26,693 nucleotides of DNA from Pseudomonadota bacterium (GTDB lineage: Bacteria; Pseudomonadota; Alphaproteobacteria; Rhizobiales; Devosiaceae). Positions 15,361 to 25,140 of the stretch are shown one piece after another; positions within the stretch are counted from its first letter, which is position 1; every line of letters begins with the position of its first letter. A program made the position numbers and the translations under genes. The stretch is taken from NCBI GenBank assembly GCA_023431205.1, contig JAEYXQ010000040.1:1-26693 (forward strand), in the 5' to 3' direction. A model generated the notes under the pieces. That model had not been told where the DNA came from, searched no databases, and saw only the letters and a program-made list of their open reading frames with translations.

Positions 15361-16581
15361 CTACCCTGCCCGCTGCCGCCCGCGATCAACGAACCCGATG
15401 GCAAGGGCGCCCAGCACAGCCATGGCGGCACCAGCCAGCGCCAGCTCCTGATAGGCGCCGTCCCGCCCCCACAGGCCGAAGACCAGCCCGGAAAGGGTCG
15501 AACCGAGAAAGCTGGTGACCGTCATCAGCGAGGTGCCGAGACCGGGATTGTCGGGCAGCAATTGCTGCACATAGACCAGGATGACGCTGAGGATGGCGGC
15601 GGAGCCGCAGGCATTGACCGGCGTCAGGACATAGAAGTGGGAGATGTCGGTGACGCGCCAAAGGGCGGCGAGGTAGGCGCCGAAGGCGAGCGCGCCGAGC
15701 GCCACCGAACAGGACTTGCCCAGCTTCTGCACCAGCCAACCCCACAGGAGGATCATCGGCACCTCCATGAGCGCGGTGAGTCCCGCGACACGCCCGACCT
15801 CCCCGATCGAGCCGCCGATGTTCTGGACCACGATCAACGCCATGATGCTGCTGTGGAGCTTGTGGGCGCCATAGATGAGGCCGAGGATCAGAACCCGGCC
15901 GGCAAGGGGCAGGTCGCGCAGACGCGCCAGCCCCTGGAGGAAGCGCTTGCCGGGGTTTTCCCCACCCTCGCCGACCGGCAATTTGCCGAACAGCGTCAGC
16001 AGCAACAGGGCGCAGAGGACGGCGAAGGCGGCCGAGATGCCGTAGATATTGGTTTCACCGGGAAACAGCAGCAGGAAAGCGGCCGCGGCCGGAGGCACCA
16101 CGATCCACGGCAGGGCAAACAGGGCCCGCACGATTGCCGTGGTCGCGTCGCGGTCCGCCGAACTTTGCGGCACCGACCGCAGGAGCGCAAAGAGCTGCGA
16201 ATAGACCGCGGCGGAGAACGGGATCAGCAGCACCGTGGCAAAGGCGAAGGCGGCGGGGCTGCGGAACACGAACACCGCCAGGTAGCCGATGGCTCCCAGC
16301 AGACAGAGGCCCATCGCCACCACCAGCCGGTTGCGGACGACGTCGGACAGGGCGCCGGCCAGCACGGCGATGCCGACGGTGACCCCCGAGGAGGCGACCA
16401 GGATGATCGAAAAGGCGCTTGGCGGCAGGCCGAGGGCGGTGATGCCGACCAGCGAAACGTAGGGCGCGGTGGCCGACATCATGGCGCTGGCGAGAAGGAT
16501 GCCGAACAGGATGGTGCGCAGGCGCGCGTCACGGAAGAGCCGCAGATAGGCCGATGTCACCGTTGTCCTGACTTCTTCCAC
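15361..16581 (-). CDS. MFS transporter, sugar-efflux (SET) like
   Basis: A 406-aa major facilitator with about 12 hydrophobic segments. The MFS loop between TM2 and TM3 appears as GALSDVVRNRLVV. The second half has GLTALMEVPMILLWGWLVQK followed by LGKS, closely resembling the SetA/SetB sugar efflux family, so export of sugars or glycosides is a reasonable guess. The GTG at 16581 follows GGGAG by 9 nt and lies 16 bp after the glycosyltransferase stop. A second GTG at 16560 is possible. Upstream in-frame sequence overlaps the glycosyltransferase gene in another frame and is not part of this protein. The spacing suggests co-transcription with the glycosyltransferase, whose 5' end is damaged. If the promoter lay there, expression of this gene may be affected. 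Confidence 0.87.
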   Translation of the reverse strand: MEEVRTTVTSAYLRLFRDARLRTILFGILLASAMMSATAPYVSLVGITALGLPPSAFSIILVASSGVTVGIAVLAGALSDVVRNRLVVAMGLCLLGAIGYLAVFVFRSPAAFAFATVLLIPFSAAVYSQLFALLRSVPQSSADRDATTAIVRALFALPWIVVPPAAAAFLLLFPGETNIYGISAAFAVLCALLLLTLFGKLPVGEGGENPGKRFLQGLARLRDLPLAGRVLILGLIYGAHKLHSSIMALIVVQNIGGSIGEVGRVAGLTALMEVPMILLWGWLVQKLGKSCSVALGALAFGAYLAALWRVTDISHFYVLTPVNACGSAAILSVILVYVQQLLPDNPGLGTSLMTVTSFLGSTLSGLVFGLWGRDGAYQELALAGAAMAVLGALAIGFVDRGRQRAG

Positions 16582-16597
16582 CCCTTCGCGCTCCCGC

Positions 16598-17254
16598 CTA
16601 GCCGGTATAATTGTGCCGCCACTCGCCGGCATCTTCCGCCCGTGCCCAGGCGAGGATCTCGGGGGCACGCTCGTGGAACATGTGGGCGAACACGCCGGGC
16701 AGGCGGGTGATCGGGGTCTCCGCCTCGACCTTGGTGAAGACGTCGCGGTCTTCCCCGCCCCAGCCCTCGTATTTCTCGTCAAAGCCGCCCACCTGCTCGA
16801 AGAGTTCGGCGGTGACCCAGAAGCAGACACCGGGCGACAGGCGGGTGACATAGCCGGTGACGTCGCCGGCCCGCTGCAGCCCATGGACCAGCACCCGCTC
16901 GGTGGACGATCGATCGAGGAAAAAGAGGTCGTTGAACGGCATCAGCCCCCGGCTGCCGGTGGACAGCAAAGCGTCGAGCGAGAGGCGGAGGAAGCTGTCG
17001 TCGAGATAGCCGTCGCTGTCGAGGATGCAGACATAGCGGCAGTGCTGGCCGGCGCGCGCATAGCCGCGATTGACCGCGGCGGCCTTGTTGAAGAGCCCCT
17101 CATTGCGGACGAACTCGTGGATCGCTCCATGCGCCTCGACCACGGCGCGGTGCCGCGGCTCGCTGTCGGCCTCGATCACGATCACCGTCACGCCGGGCTG
17201 GTGGCGGCGGGCGGCTTCGAGCCAGCGCAGGGTGTTGATGAGGTTGCGCAGACG
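16598..17254 (-). CDS. glycosyltransferase, 5'-truncated at a junction
   Basis: A GT-A fold glycosyltransferase of the galactosyltransferase-like type. Visible parts are RNLINTLRWLEAARRHQPG, VIVIEAD, the metal-binding CILDSDGYLDDSF and the acceptor-side GGFDEKYEGWGGEDRDVF, a hallmark of galactosyltransferase-like enzymes. The family normally begins with a short first strand (a V-x-I-P-V type sequence) just before the RNLINTL helix. That strand and any start codon are missing. Homology stops near 17254 and the frame then meets a TGA about 30 bp further up. The first in-frame start left is a GTG at 17191 with no ribosome site, giving 197 aa without the first strand. It is probably non-functional or poorly made. 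Confidence 0.8.
   Translation of the reverse strand, partial: RLRNLINTLRWLEAARRHQPGVTVIVIEADSEPRHRAVVEAHGAIHEFVRNEGLFNKAAAVNRGYARAGQHCRYVCILDSDGYLDDSFLRLSLDALLSTGSRGLMPFNDLFFLDRSSTERVLVHGLQRAGDVTGYVTRLSPGVCFWVTAELFEQVGGFDEKYEGWGGEDRDVFTKVEAETPITRLPGVFAHMFHERAPEILAWARAEDAGEWRHNYTG
17251..17254. other. junction truncating two divergent genes
   Basis: At GACG the minus-strand glycosyltransferase (reading R-L-R-N-L-I) and the plus-strand dehydrogenase (reading D-G-K-S-N-V) both begin abruptly, each without its N-terminus. The four bases fit both reading frames, as expected at a microhomology deletion or an assembly join. No insertion sequence or long repeat is visible here. Confidence 0.75.
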
Positions 17255-17778
17255 GCAAGTCCAACGTGCTGAAGATCACCGACGGGCTGTTCCTGCGCGA
17301 GTGCCGGGCCGCGGCTGCCGACAATCCGGACATCGCCTACGAAGAGGAACTGGTGGATTCAGTGGCCGCCAGGCTGGTGCGGGACCGGGGCGGCTATGAT
17401 GTGCTGGTCACCACCAATCTGTTCGGCGACATCCTCTCCAACGAGGCGGCGGAACTCTCCGGCGGACTGGGACTGGCCGGTTCGCTCAACCACGGAGACC
17501 GGCACGCCATGGCCCAGGCAAGCCATGGCTCCGCGCCGGACATTGCCGGCAAGGGTCTCGCCAATCCGGCGTCGATGATCCTGTCGGTCGCCCTGCTGCT
17601 TGATCATCTCGGCGAACGCGCCGCTCGACCAGACTTGCGGCATGCGGCCGGGCTGATGGGGCAAGCCATGCTCGAGAGCCTTGCCGACGAGACAACGCGC
17701 ACGCCGGATCTGGGTGGACGGGCCACAACCCTATCGGCAGCGGCGGTGGTGGCGCAGAACCTGCGGCGCGCTCGCTAG
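17251..17778 (+). pseudogene. isocitrate/isopropylmalate dehydrogenase family, C-terminal half only
   Basis: About 175 codons of a normally 340-370-aa NAD(P)-dependent beta-decarboxylating dehydrogenase. Recognisable parts are GKSNVLKITDGLFLREC, the metal/substrate strand DSVAARLVRD, VLVTTNLFGDILSNEAAELS (with the conserved D-I-L-S), and the nucleotide-binding HGSAPDIAGKGLANPASMIL. The N-terminal half, including the substrate-binding arginines, is absent. The sequence starts abruptly at the junction with the glycosyltransferase. It resembles the LeuB/tartrate dehydrogenase-like branch more than classical Icd. A GTG at 17266 could start a 170-aa product, but it cannot form an active enzyme alone. 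The stop lies 12 bp from the end of the convergent hydrolase gene. Confidence 0.85.
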
Positions 17779-17790
17779 CGCGATTGGCGG

Positions 17791-18357
17791 TCAGGGCTCG
17801 AGCAGCGCCGTGACGGCGTCGGCGACGGCGGAAGCGGCACCGGCGGCCTGGTGGTCGACGCCGGGCAGCACGTGCAGGGTCGCCTGCGGGAGCACTGAGC
17901 GGTAGCGCTCGGCATGGGAGAGGGGGACGGTGCCGTCGTCCTCCCCGAGGAGGAGGCGAACGTGCCGCAGCGCTGTCAGGCGCTCGCCTGCTCCGGGCGG
18001 CAGCGCGTAAGCTCCGTGCCCGTCGAAATCCCAATCCGGCATGCCCCAGAAGGGCACGGCGAGGAGCACCACCCCCAGAAGGCGCGCCGGCAGCGGGTCA
18101 GCTGCCGTGAGGTGTTGCAAGAGGCTCGAGCCGCCGAGGGAGTGGCCGACCGCAACAAACGGTTCCGTTTGCCGCGCCAGCGCAGCAGCGATGGCAGGAA
18201 GCCACAGCCTGGGATCGGGGTTGTCGGGCTCAGGCAGCAGTGGTGCGTCCACTGTGGCGCCGGGGGGAAGCTGTCGCCTCAGGGCTGCCAGCAGCGCGGA
18301 GCTGCCCTCGCCCGGACCCTGTGGTCCGGCACTGTGGATGAACAGCAGGCGCGTCAT
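17791..18357 (-). CDS. alpha/beta hydrolase
   Basis: A 188-aa small alpha/beta hydrolase. The nucleophile elbow is GHSLGG (S73). The acid is probably D140 or D141 in LLLGEDDGTVPLSHAERY, and the base is H169 in LPGVDHQAAG. The layout FIHSAGPQGP at the start fits the RBBP9/dienelactone hydrolase-like size class. Substrate unknown. The ATG at 18357 has a strong GGGGGGAGA site just upstream. An in-frame TTG six codons earlier would place that purine run inside the coding region. It lies downstream of the pnp terminator, so it needs its own promoter or read-through. Confidence 0.85.
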   Translation of the reverse strand: MTRLLFIHSAGPQGPGEGSSALLAALRRQLPPGATVDAPLLPEPDNPDPRLWLPAIAAALARQTEPFVAVGHSLGGSSLLQHLTAADPLPARLLGVVLLAVPFWGMPDWDFDGHGAYALPPGAGERLTALRHVRLLLGEDDGTVPLSHAERYRSVLPQATLHVLPGVDHQAAGAASAVADAVTALLEP

Positions 18358-18375
18358 TGCCGGTCTCCCCCCCAA

Positions 18376-18405
18376 AGCAAAAGGCCCGGATCGCTCCGGG
18401 CCTTT
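18376..18405 (-). terminator. rho-independent terminator of pnp
   Basis: A perfect 11-bp inverted repeat, AAAGGCCCGGA and TCCGGGCCTTT around a TCGC loop. Read on the minus strand it ends in TTTTGCTTT. It lies 16 bp beyond the pnp stop. Confidence 0.92.
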
Positions 18406-18421
18406 CGGTATCGGCTGCCGA

Positions 18422-20560
<2,139 letters not shown>

Positions 20561-20826
20561 GGTTTTGTCTTTCCATTCTGCCGGCGGAGCGGAAACGCGG
20601 GGTGGGCCAAGGAGGAGCCCGCGAACTCTGCCGGTGTGCCCGCACCTGGCCGCACCCCATGTGCGCGCCGGCTCAAAATCAGGCACTGTTGCTGTCTGGC
20701 AGGGACAGAACATGGGCAAGACAATGAGCCTCTCCGCAGCGGAAGAAGCCGATAATCCTGCCATGCTCCGGCGACCGCCGGCCCAGGTGCCGCGCCAGGA
20801 TGAACCAACCTGAACGGCAGATGAAC

Positions 20827-20852
20827 GGATGCGGAGCCATGGCCCCGCATCC
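20827..20852 (-). promoter_or_regulatory. hairpin in the rpsO-pnp intergenic region
   Basis: GGATGCGG and CCGCATCC form an 8-bp perfect stem extended by GCCATGGC across one mismatch, giving a 26-bp near-palindrome 8 bp after the rpsO stop. No T-run follows, so it is a weak terminator at best and may be a stabilising or processing hairpin. The remaining 300-bp leader (20561-20860) has a smaller CCGGCG/CGCCGG-type hairpin near 20768 and no clear promoter. Confidence 0.55.
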
Positions 20853-20860
20853 ATGACCGC

Positions 20861-21130
20861 TTAGCGGCGCAGACCCAGCTTTTCGATGAGGGTCCGATAA
20901 CGGGCTTCGTCGGTGTTCTTGAGGTAGTCAAGAAGACGGCGACGCAGCGAAACTAGCTTCAGCAGGCCACGACGGGAGTGGTTGTCCTTGTTGTGGCCCT
21001 TGAAATGTTCGGTGAGGTTGGCAATGCGCTCGGAGAGGATGGCAACCTGAACTTCCGGCGAACCGGTGTCGTTCGGCTTGGTCGCATATTCCTTGATCAG
21101 AGCGGCCTTGCGCTCGGCAGTGATCGACAT
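20861..21130 (-). CDS. rpsO: 30S ribosomal protein S15
   Basis: The 89-aa S15 protein, which binds 16S rRNA early in 30S assembly. The sequence starts MSITAERKAALIKEYATKPN, includes the conserved TGSPEVQVAILSERI and HNKDNHSRRGLLKLVS, and ends in LIEKLGLRR. An AAGGA site lies 8 nt before the ATG. The upstream gene is a sensor kinase, not truB, which often precedes rpsO. A 132-bp gap separates them. Confidence 0.99.
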   Translation of the reverse strand: MSITAERKAALIKEYATKPNDTGSPEVQVAILSERIANLTEHFKGHNKDNHSRRGLLKLVSLRRRLLDYLKNTDEARYRTLIEKLGLRR

Positions 21131-21224
21131 CGGGAGATCCTTTCAAGAAAGAAGGTGGACGCCGCGGCCGGGATGTCGTCCAGGCGGGGCCAATAGCAAC
21201 GCCGCCCCAAAAGGAACCATTGCT

Positions 21225-21250
21225 GGCGCCCATATAGTGCAAAGGGCGCC
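21225..21250 (-). terminator. possible weak terminator hairpin between the kinase and rpsO
   Basis: The perfect 7-bp inverted repeat GGCGCCC/GGGCGCC with a 12-nt AT-rich loop lies 13 bp after the kinase stop. On the minus strand it is followed 8 nt later by TTCCTTTT, so termination would be inefficient. Confidence 0.35.
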
Positions 21251-21262
21251 GCTTTTCCAGAC

Positions 21263-22981
21263 TTATTGCGCCGCGGCGGCCTCGGTGGCGGTCTCGCCCT
21301 CGGGGTCGATGGCCGACAGGGGGATCACGAACCGCCATTCGATGCCGTCTTCGCGCACCTGTCGATCGACGGTGGCATTGAGCGAGCGGCCCACCATGGC
21401 CTTGAGCACGGTGGTGCCAAAGCCGACCCGCTCGCCATCGATCTCAAGGCCCGGCACGGTTTCGCGCCAGACGACATCGAGCGCGCCGTTGCAGTTCCAG
21501 GTGAGGTCGAGCCGGCCGCCATCGCCGGCGAAGGCGCCGTACTTAACCGCGTTGGTCGCCAGTTCATGCAGGGCCATGCCGAGCAGTTGTGCGGCCTGCA
21601 CGTTGAGGCGAACCGGTGGACCGGCAATGCTCATGCGGCTGCGGTCCTGCGGCGCGAAGGGCTCGAGCTGGCTCTCGGCCAGTTCCAGCAGCGACACCCC
21701 GGCGCGGCCGTGCGCGAGCAGGAGGTCGGTCGAGCGGGCCAGCCCCATGATCCGCCGCTCGAAGGCCTCCACATAGGAGGGGATATCCCTGGCCCCGCGC
21801 GCGGTCTGCTTGGCCATGGCGGTGATCACCGTCATCTGGTTCTTGGCCCGATGGGCGACCTCGCGCATCAGGAACTCGACATCGCGCTCGGCGGCCCGGC
21901 GCTGCGCCGAGGCGTCGGAAAGCGCCTGCGAGACCTCGGCGATCTCGGCGATGGGGTAGGGACGAGCCCAGACCTCGTCGCCCGCGCCGAGGCGGCGCGC
22001 ATCCTTGGCGAGTCCCCGAACCGATTCCGCCACCCCGCGGTTGAACCAGACCAGGCCCGCAACCATCAGCACCAGCAGCAGCACCGCCCCGCCGACCAGC
22101 GAAGCCACCGACACCATCAGGGGCTGAAACACCGTCCACACCGGCGCCCACACCACCACCATCCAGCCGGTCGTGGGAGAACGCTGCGCCACGCTCAGCA
22201 TGGAGCCTGCCGGGGTGTCCACCTCGCGCCAGCGGTAGAAGCTGGGGCGCTCGGCCAGTTCGGGAAAATCGAATGGCTGCCCCAGCGTGCCGGATGCAAG
22301 CGTGCCGGCGAGCACCTGGTTGCGTGTGTCGAGCAGGGCCGCGTTCCAGCCATCCGGCAAGACATTGTCGGAAATGACCGAGGAGAGGCCGGTCACCTCC
22401 TGGTTGAGCGCGATCAGCTTGGTGCCTTCGCCCGGCACGTCGACGGGTTGGAGGATATTGTAGATCAGCTTCTTGGTGACCGAGCCAAGCAGCACATCGG
22501 TGATGGTGACCTGTCCGGTGCTGAACGCGCTTTCAGCCGCCTCGACGCTGTTGGTGCGGCTGTGCGGAACGTCGAACTCCGAGCGCGTATAGGCGAAGGT
22601 CGACAGGTCTGGATTGATGATGAACAGGCTCTTCTGCGTCTGTTCGAGCGCCATGCGGCTGTGCTCGTGGAAACCGCGATAATCGGCTTGCCGCAGGGAA
22701 GGAGCGGCCGCCAGCACGCGCAGCGTGGTGATGTTGGCGCCGATCTCGCGCTCCATCGCCTGGGTGACGCCGCGGGCACTGGCCAGCATCAGCGTCTCCA
22801 TGGTCGCCTGCTGGGCCATGTGGTTCTGAAAGATCAGCATGCCGGCAAAGAGGAAGCCGGGCACCAAGGTCACCAGTGCTGCCCCGGTGAGATAGTGGAA
22901 GATCGGCCGGCTGCGGCGCGGGCGCGCGGCAGTGGTCGGCGAGGCAGCCGCTAAGGGACCAATGTGCTTGTCTGTGGCCAT
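21263..22981 (-). CDS. membrane HWE-family sensor histidine kinase
   Basis: A 572-aa kinase. TM1 is about residues 31-52 and TM2 about 288-312. They enclose a periplasmic domain of about 235 residues whose size and placement fit a double-Cache ligand sensor. A HAMP-like linker (about 313-365) is followed by the HWE core. The phosphoacceptor is H377 in LMREVAHRAKNQMTVITAMA, the N box is LHELATNAVKYGAF, and the W-R-E element appears as VVWRETVPG. No cognate regulator is adjacent: rpsO lies downstream and a small acidic protein gene lies upstream. The start at 22981 has only a weak GGAAA site. A CtrA-like site lies about 80 bp upstream. The ligand is unknown. Confidence 0.92.
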   Translation of the reverse strand: MATDKHIGPLAAASPTTAARPRRSRPIFHYLTGAALVTLVPGFLFAGMLIFQNHMAQQATMETLMLASARGVTQAMEREIGANITTLRVLAAAPSLRQADYRGFHEHSRMALEQTQKSLFIINPDLSTFAYTRSEFDVPHSRTNSVEAAESAFSTGQVTITDVLLGSVTKKLIYNILQPVDVPGEGTKLIALNQEVTGLSSVISDNVLPDGWNAALLDTRNQVLAGTLASGTLGQPFDFPELAERPSFYRWREVDTPAGSMLSVAQRSPTTGWMVVVWAPVWTVFQPLMVSVASLVGGAVLLLVLMVAGLVWFNRGVAESVRGLAKDARRLGAGDEVWARPYPIAEIAEVSQALSDASAQRRAAERDVEFLMREVAHRAKNQMTVITAMAKQTARGARDIPSYVEAFERRIMGLARSTDLLLAHGRAGVSLLELAESQLEPFAPQDRSRMSIAGPPVRLNVQAAQLLGMALHELATNAVKYGAFAGDGGRLDLTWNCNGALDVVWRETVPGLEIDGERVGFGTTVLKAMVGRSLNATVDRQVREDGIEWRFVIPLSAIDPEGETATEAAAAQ

Positions 22982-23060
22982 ACCGCATTTCCGGCCGGCA
23001 CAGAGGCACCGGCAGGGACGACCTTAGCCGTCCCCGCCGGGTGCGAAAAGTCCGATAAGG

Positions 23061-23075
23061 CTAAACCTGCGTTAA
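23061..23075. promoter_or_regulatory. CtrA-like binding site (one mismatch)
   Basis: CTAA-N7-TTAA differs by one base from the CtrA full site TTAA-N7-TTAA. It lies 80 bp upstream of the minus-strand HWE kinase, a plausible promoter position. One such near-match in 26 kb can arise by chance. Confidence 0.3.
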
Positions 23076-23106
23076 GTCGTGGCAGGTTTTGCTGAATTTG
23101 GGGCGC

Positions 23107-23304
23107 TTAGTAGTTGGCCGGCGGATCACTGGCGGGGAAGCTCTCATCCACCGCTTCGTCCACTTCGTCCCACTTCCTGGGCTTGTCAGCCTGGGATTCG
23201 GCCCCCGCGTCGCGCACCTGGACGGGTGAGTCCTTGGGCCCGGGCTTCTGGCCGCCCTTGATGGCGGGAGCAGACTCCGAGTGATTGGCTTCGGTCTTGG
23301 TCAT
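23107..23304 (-). CDS. small acidic protein with C-terminal FPASDPP motif
   Basis: A 65-aa hydrophilic, probably disordered protein starting MTKTEANHSESAPAIKGG and ending DEAVDESFPASDPPANY. The C-terminal motif (D-E-A-x-x-E-S-F-P-A-S-D-P-P) recurs in many small uncharacterised alphaproteobacterial proteins. GGAGG lies 7 nt before the ATG at 23304, which fixes the start. An upstream in-frame ATG at 23421 would overlap the start of miaB. It is divergent from miaB with an 83-bp gap. Function unknown. Confidence 0.8.
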   Translation of the reverse strand: MTKTEANHSESAPAIKGGQKPGPKDSPVQVRDAGAESQADKPRKWDEVDEAVDESFPASDPPANY

Positions 23305-23387
23305 GTTGCATGCCTCCGAGGTTCTCTCTGACAACCCCTGAACGGGCACGGCAGTTGCAGTCTTTGAGTCTTGCGACGGCCTCTGGT

Positions 23388-24809
23388 ATGACGCGCCGCA
23401 TGACCGAGACCGCCGCCCCACCCCGCGCCAACAGCAAGAAGCTCTTCATCCGCACCTATGGGTGCCAGATGAACGTTTATGACAGCGACCGCATGACGGA
23501 CGCCTTGTTGCCGCACGGCTACGAGACGACAGCGGAGATCGGCGAAGCGGACCTGGTGCTGCTCAACACCTGCCATATCCGCGAGAAAGCCAGCGAGAAG
23601 GTGTTCTCCGAACTCGGGCGCCTCAAGGAACTGCAGGCCGAGCGGCGCGCTCAGGGCCAGGACGTGATGATCGGCGTTGCCGGCTGCGTCGCGCAGGCCG
23701 AGGGCGAGGAGATCGCCCGCCGGGCGCCGGTGGTCGACCTGGTGTTCGGCCCCCAGGCCTACCACAAGCTGCCGCAGATGCTGGAGCAGGCGCAGGGCCG
23801 CCGGCACCTGCCCGATGCGCTCAAGCGCGCCGTGGTCGACACCGACTTTCCCGAAGAAGACAAGTTCACCAAGCTGCCGGCCGCCCGCCGGGACGTGACC
23901 ATCGCGCGTGGGCTGACCGCCTTCCTCACCGTGCAGGAGGGCTGCGACAAGTTCTGCTCGTTCTGCGTGGTGCCCTATACCCGCGGCGCCGAAACCAGCC
24001 GGCCGCTGGAGCAGGTGCTGGCGGAAGCCCGCAACCTCGTGGCCGCCGGGGTGAAGGAACTCACTCTGCTTGGCCAGAACGTCAACGCCTATCATGGCCT
24101 CGACAGCCATGGTCGCAGCGTCGGACTGGGCGAGCTCGCCTATCGGCTCGCCGAGATCGAGGGGCTGGAGCGGCTGCGTTATACCACCAGCCACCCGCGC
24201 GACATGGACGACGCGCTGATCGCCGCGCATCGCGACCTGCCGCTCCTGATGCCGTATCTGCATCTTCCGGTGCAGTCGGGCTCGGACCGCATCCTCAAGG
24301 CGATGAACCGCCGCCACACCGTCGACGAGTACCTGCGGCTGATCGAGCGCATCAAGGATGCCCGCCCCGACATGGCGCTTTCTGGCGACTTCATCGTCGG
24401 CTTTCCCGGCGAGACGGACCACGATTTCGAGGACACGCTCGCGGTGATCCGCGCGGTGGGCTACGCCTCGGCCTATTCGTTCAAATACTCGCCCCGCCCC
24501 GGCACGCCCGGCGCGTCGCTGACCGAGCAGGTGCCCGAAGCGGTCAAGGACGAGCGGTTGCAGCGGCTGCAGGCGCTGGTGGTGCAGCAGACACAGGCGT
24601 TCAACGCCTCCATGGTCGGCCGCACCCTGCCGGTGCTGATCGAGCGGGTCGGCCGCCAGGCCGGGCAGGTGGGCGGGCGTTCCCCGTACCTGCAGGCGGT
24701 GCACCTCGAGGGCAGCCCCGACCTGATCGGGGCCATCCATCAGGTGGAGATCATCGGCACCAGCACCAATTCGCTGGTCGGCCGACTCGCGGTGGCGCAG
24801 GCAGCCTAG
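23388..24809 (+). CDS. miaB: tRNA-2-methylthio-N6-isopentenyladenosine synthase
   Basis: A radical-SAM methylthiotransferase that converts i6A37 to ms2i6A37 in tRNAs reading U-starting codons. The product is 473 aa from the ATG at 23388; an ATG at 23400 is equally possible. The N-terminal MTTase domain holds the auxiliary cluster cysteines C26 (YGCQMN), C62 (NTCHIREKA) and C100 (AGCVAQ). The radical-SAM triad is C186, C190 and C193 (GCDKFCSFCVVPYTRG). Further motifs are LLGQNVNAY and HLPVQSGSDRILKAMNRR. A C-terminal TRAM domain (about 405-470) completes the usual layout. It is immediately followed by a higBA module rather than by phoH. Confidence 0.98.
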   Translation: MTRRMTETAAPPRANSKKLFIRTYGCQMNVYDSDRMTDALLPHGYETTAEIGEADLVLLNTCHIREKASEKVFSELGRLKELQAERRAQGQDVMIGVAGCVAQAEGEEIARRAPVVDLVFGPQAYHKLPQMLEQAQGRRHLPDALKRAVVDTDFPEEDKFTKLPAARRDVTIARGLTAFLTVQEGCDKFCSFCVVPYTRGAETSRPLEQVLAEARNLVAAGVKELTLLGQNVNAYHGLDSHGRSVGLGELAYRLAEIEGLERLRYTTSHPRDMDDALIAAHRDLPLLMPYLHLPVQSGSDRILKAMNRRHTVDEYLRLIERIKDARPDMALSGDFIVGFPGETDHDFEDTLAVIRAVGYASAYSFKYSPRPGTPGASLTEQVPEAVKDERLQRLQALVVQQTQAFNASMVGRTLPVLIERVGRQAGQVGGRSPYLQAVHLEGSPDLIGAIHQVEIIGTSTNSLVGRLAVAQAA

Positions 24810-24815
24810 CGCAGC

Positions 24816-24844
24816 TTGACATGTATCGCACGACGATACATGTT
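24816..24844 (+). promoter_or_regulatory. higBA promoter with palindromic operator
   Basis: A consensus -35 TTGACA (24816-24821), 6 bp after the miaB stop, overlaps a perfect inverted repeat. Its 10-bp arms ACATGTATCG and CGATACATGT surround the spacer CACGA (24819-24843). The likely -10 (CATGTT, 24839-24844) lies within the right arm. The repeat ends 6 bp before the higB start. This is the layout expected for autorepression by HigA or the HigBA complex, with a very short leader. Confidence 0.82.
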
Positions 24845-24849
24845 CTTGG

Positions 24850-25131
24850 ATGATTGTCTCGATCAGGGATCGCAGGACGGCTGAACTTGCCTCGGGCAAG
24901 GCGCCCAAGGGCTTTCCGAGCGACCTGGTCCGGGCTGCGCAGCGAAAGCTGTTCATGATCGAACAGGCTGTGGAACTGCGAGACCTCGCATCGCCGCCCG
25001 GCAACCGGCTGGAGGCCCTGCACGGTGACCGGCGAGGGCAGCATTCGGTTCGCATCAACGTGCAATGGCGCATCTGCTTCACCTGGCGCGCCGACGGAGC
25101 CCATGACGTCGAGATCGTCGATTACCACTAG
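24850..25131 (+). CDS. higB: HigB-type toxin (RelE superfamily mRNA interferase)
   Basis: A 93-aa protein of the plasmid-maintenance killer family. It starts MIVSIRDRRTAELASGK and contains RAAQRKLFMIEQA, LEALHGDRRGQHSVRIN and WRICFTW, ending VEIVDYH. These match the HigB/RelE layout: helices at the start, then a sheet carrying the conserved Arg/His residues, ending Y-H. Known members cleave mRNA on the ribosome. It is the first gene of the pair, toxin before antitoxin, the usual order for hig systems and the reverse of relBE. It lies 9 bp from higA. Confidence 0.93.
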   Translation: MIVSIRDRRTAELASGKAPKGFPSDLVRAAQRKLFMIEQAVELRDLASPPGNRLEALHGDRRGQHSVRINVQWRICFTWRADGAHDVEIVDYH

Positions 25132-25140
25132 GAGCACAGG

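Noticed and set aside
16582..16884. An N-terminal extension of the MFS transporter by about 100 residues
   Set aside because: The extension is Ser/Pro/Arg-rich and overlaps the glycosyltransferase coding region in another frame; the GTG at 16581 has a ribosome site.
23301..25082. A 593-codon open frame opposite miaB and higB
   Set aside because: It spans two well-supported plus-strand genes and has typical antisense composition.
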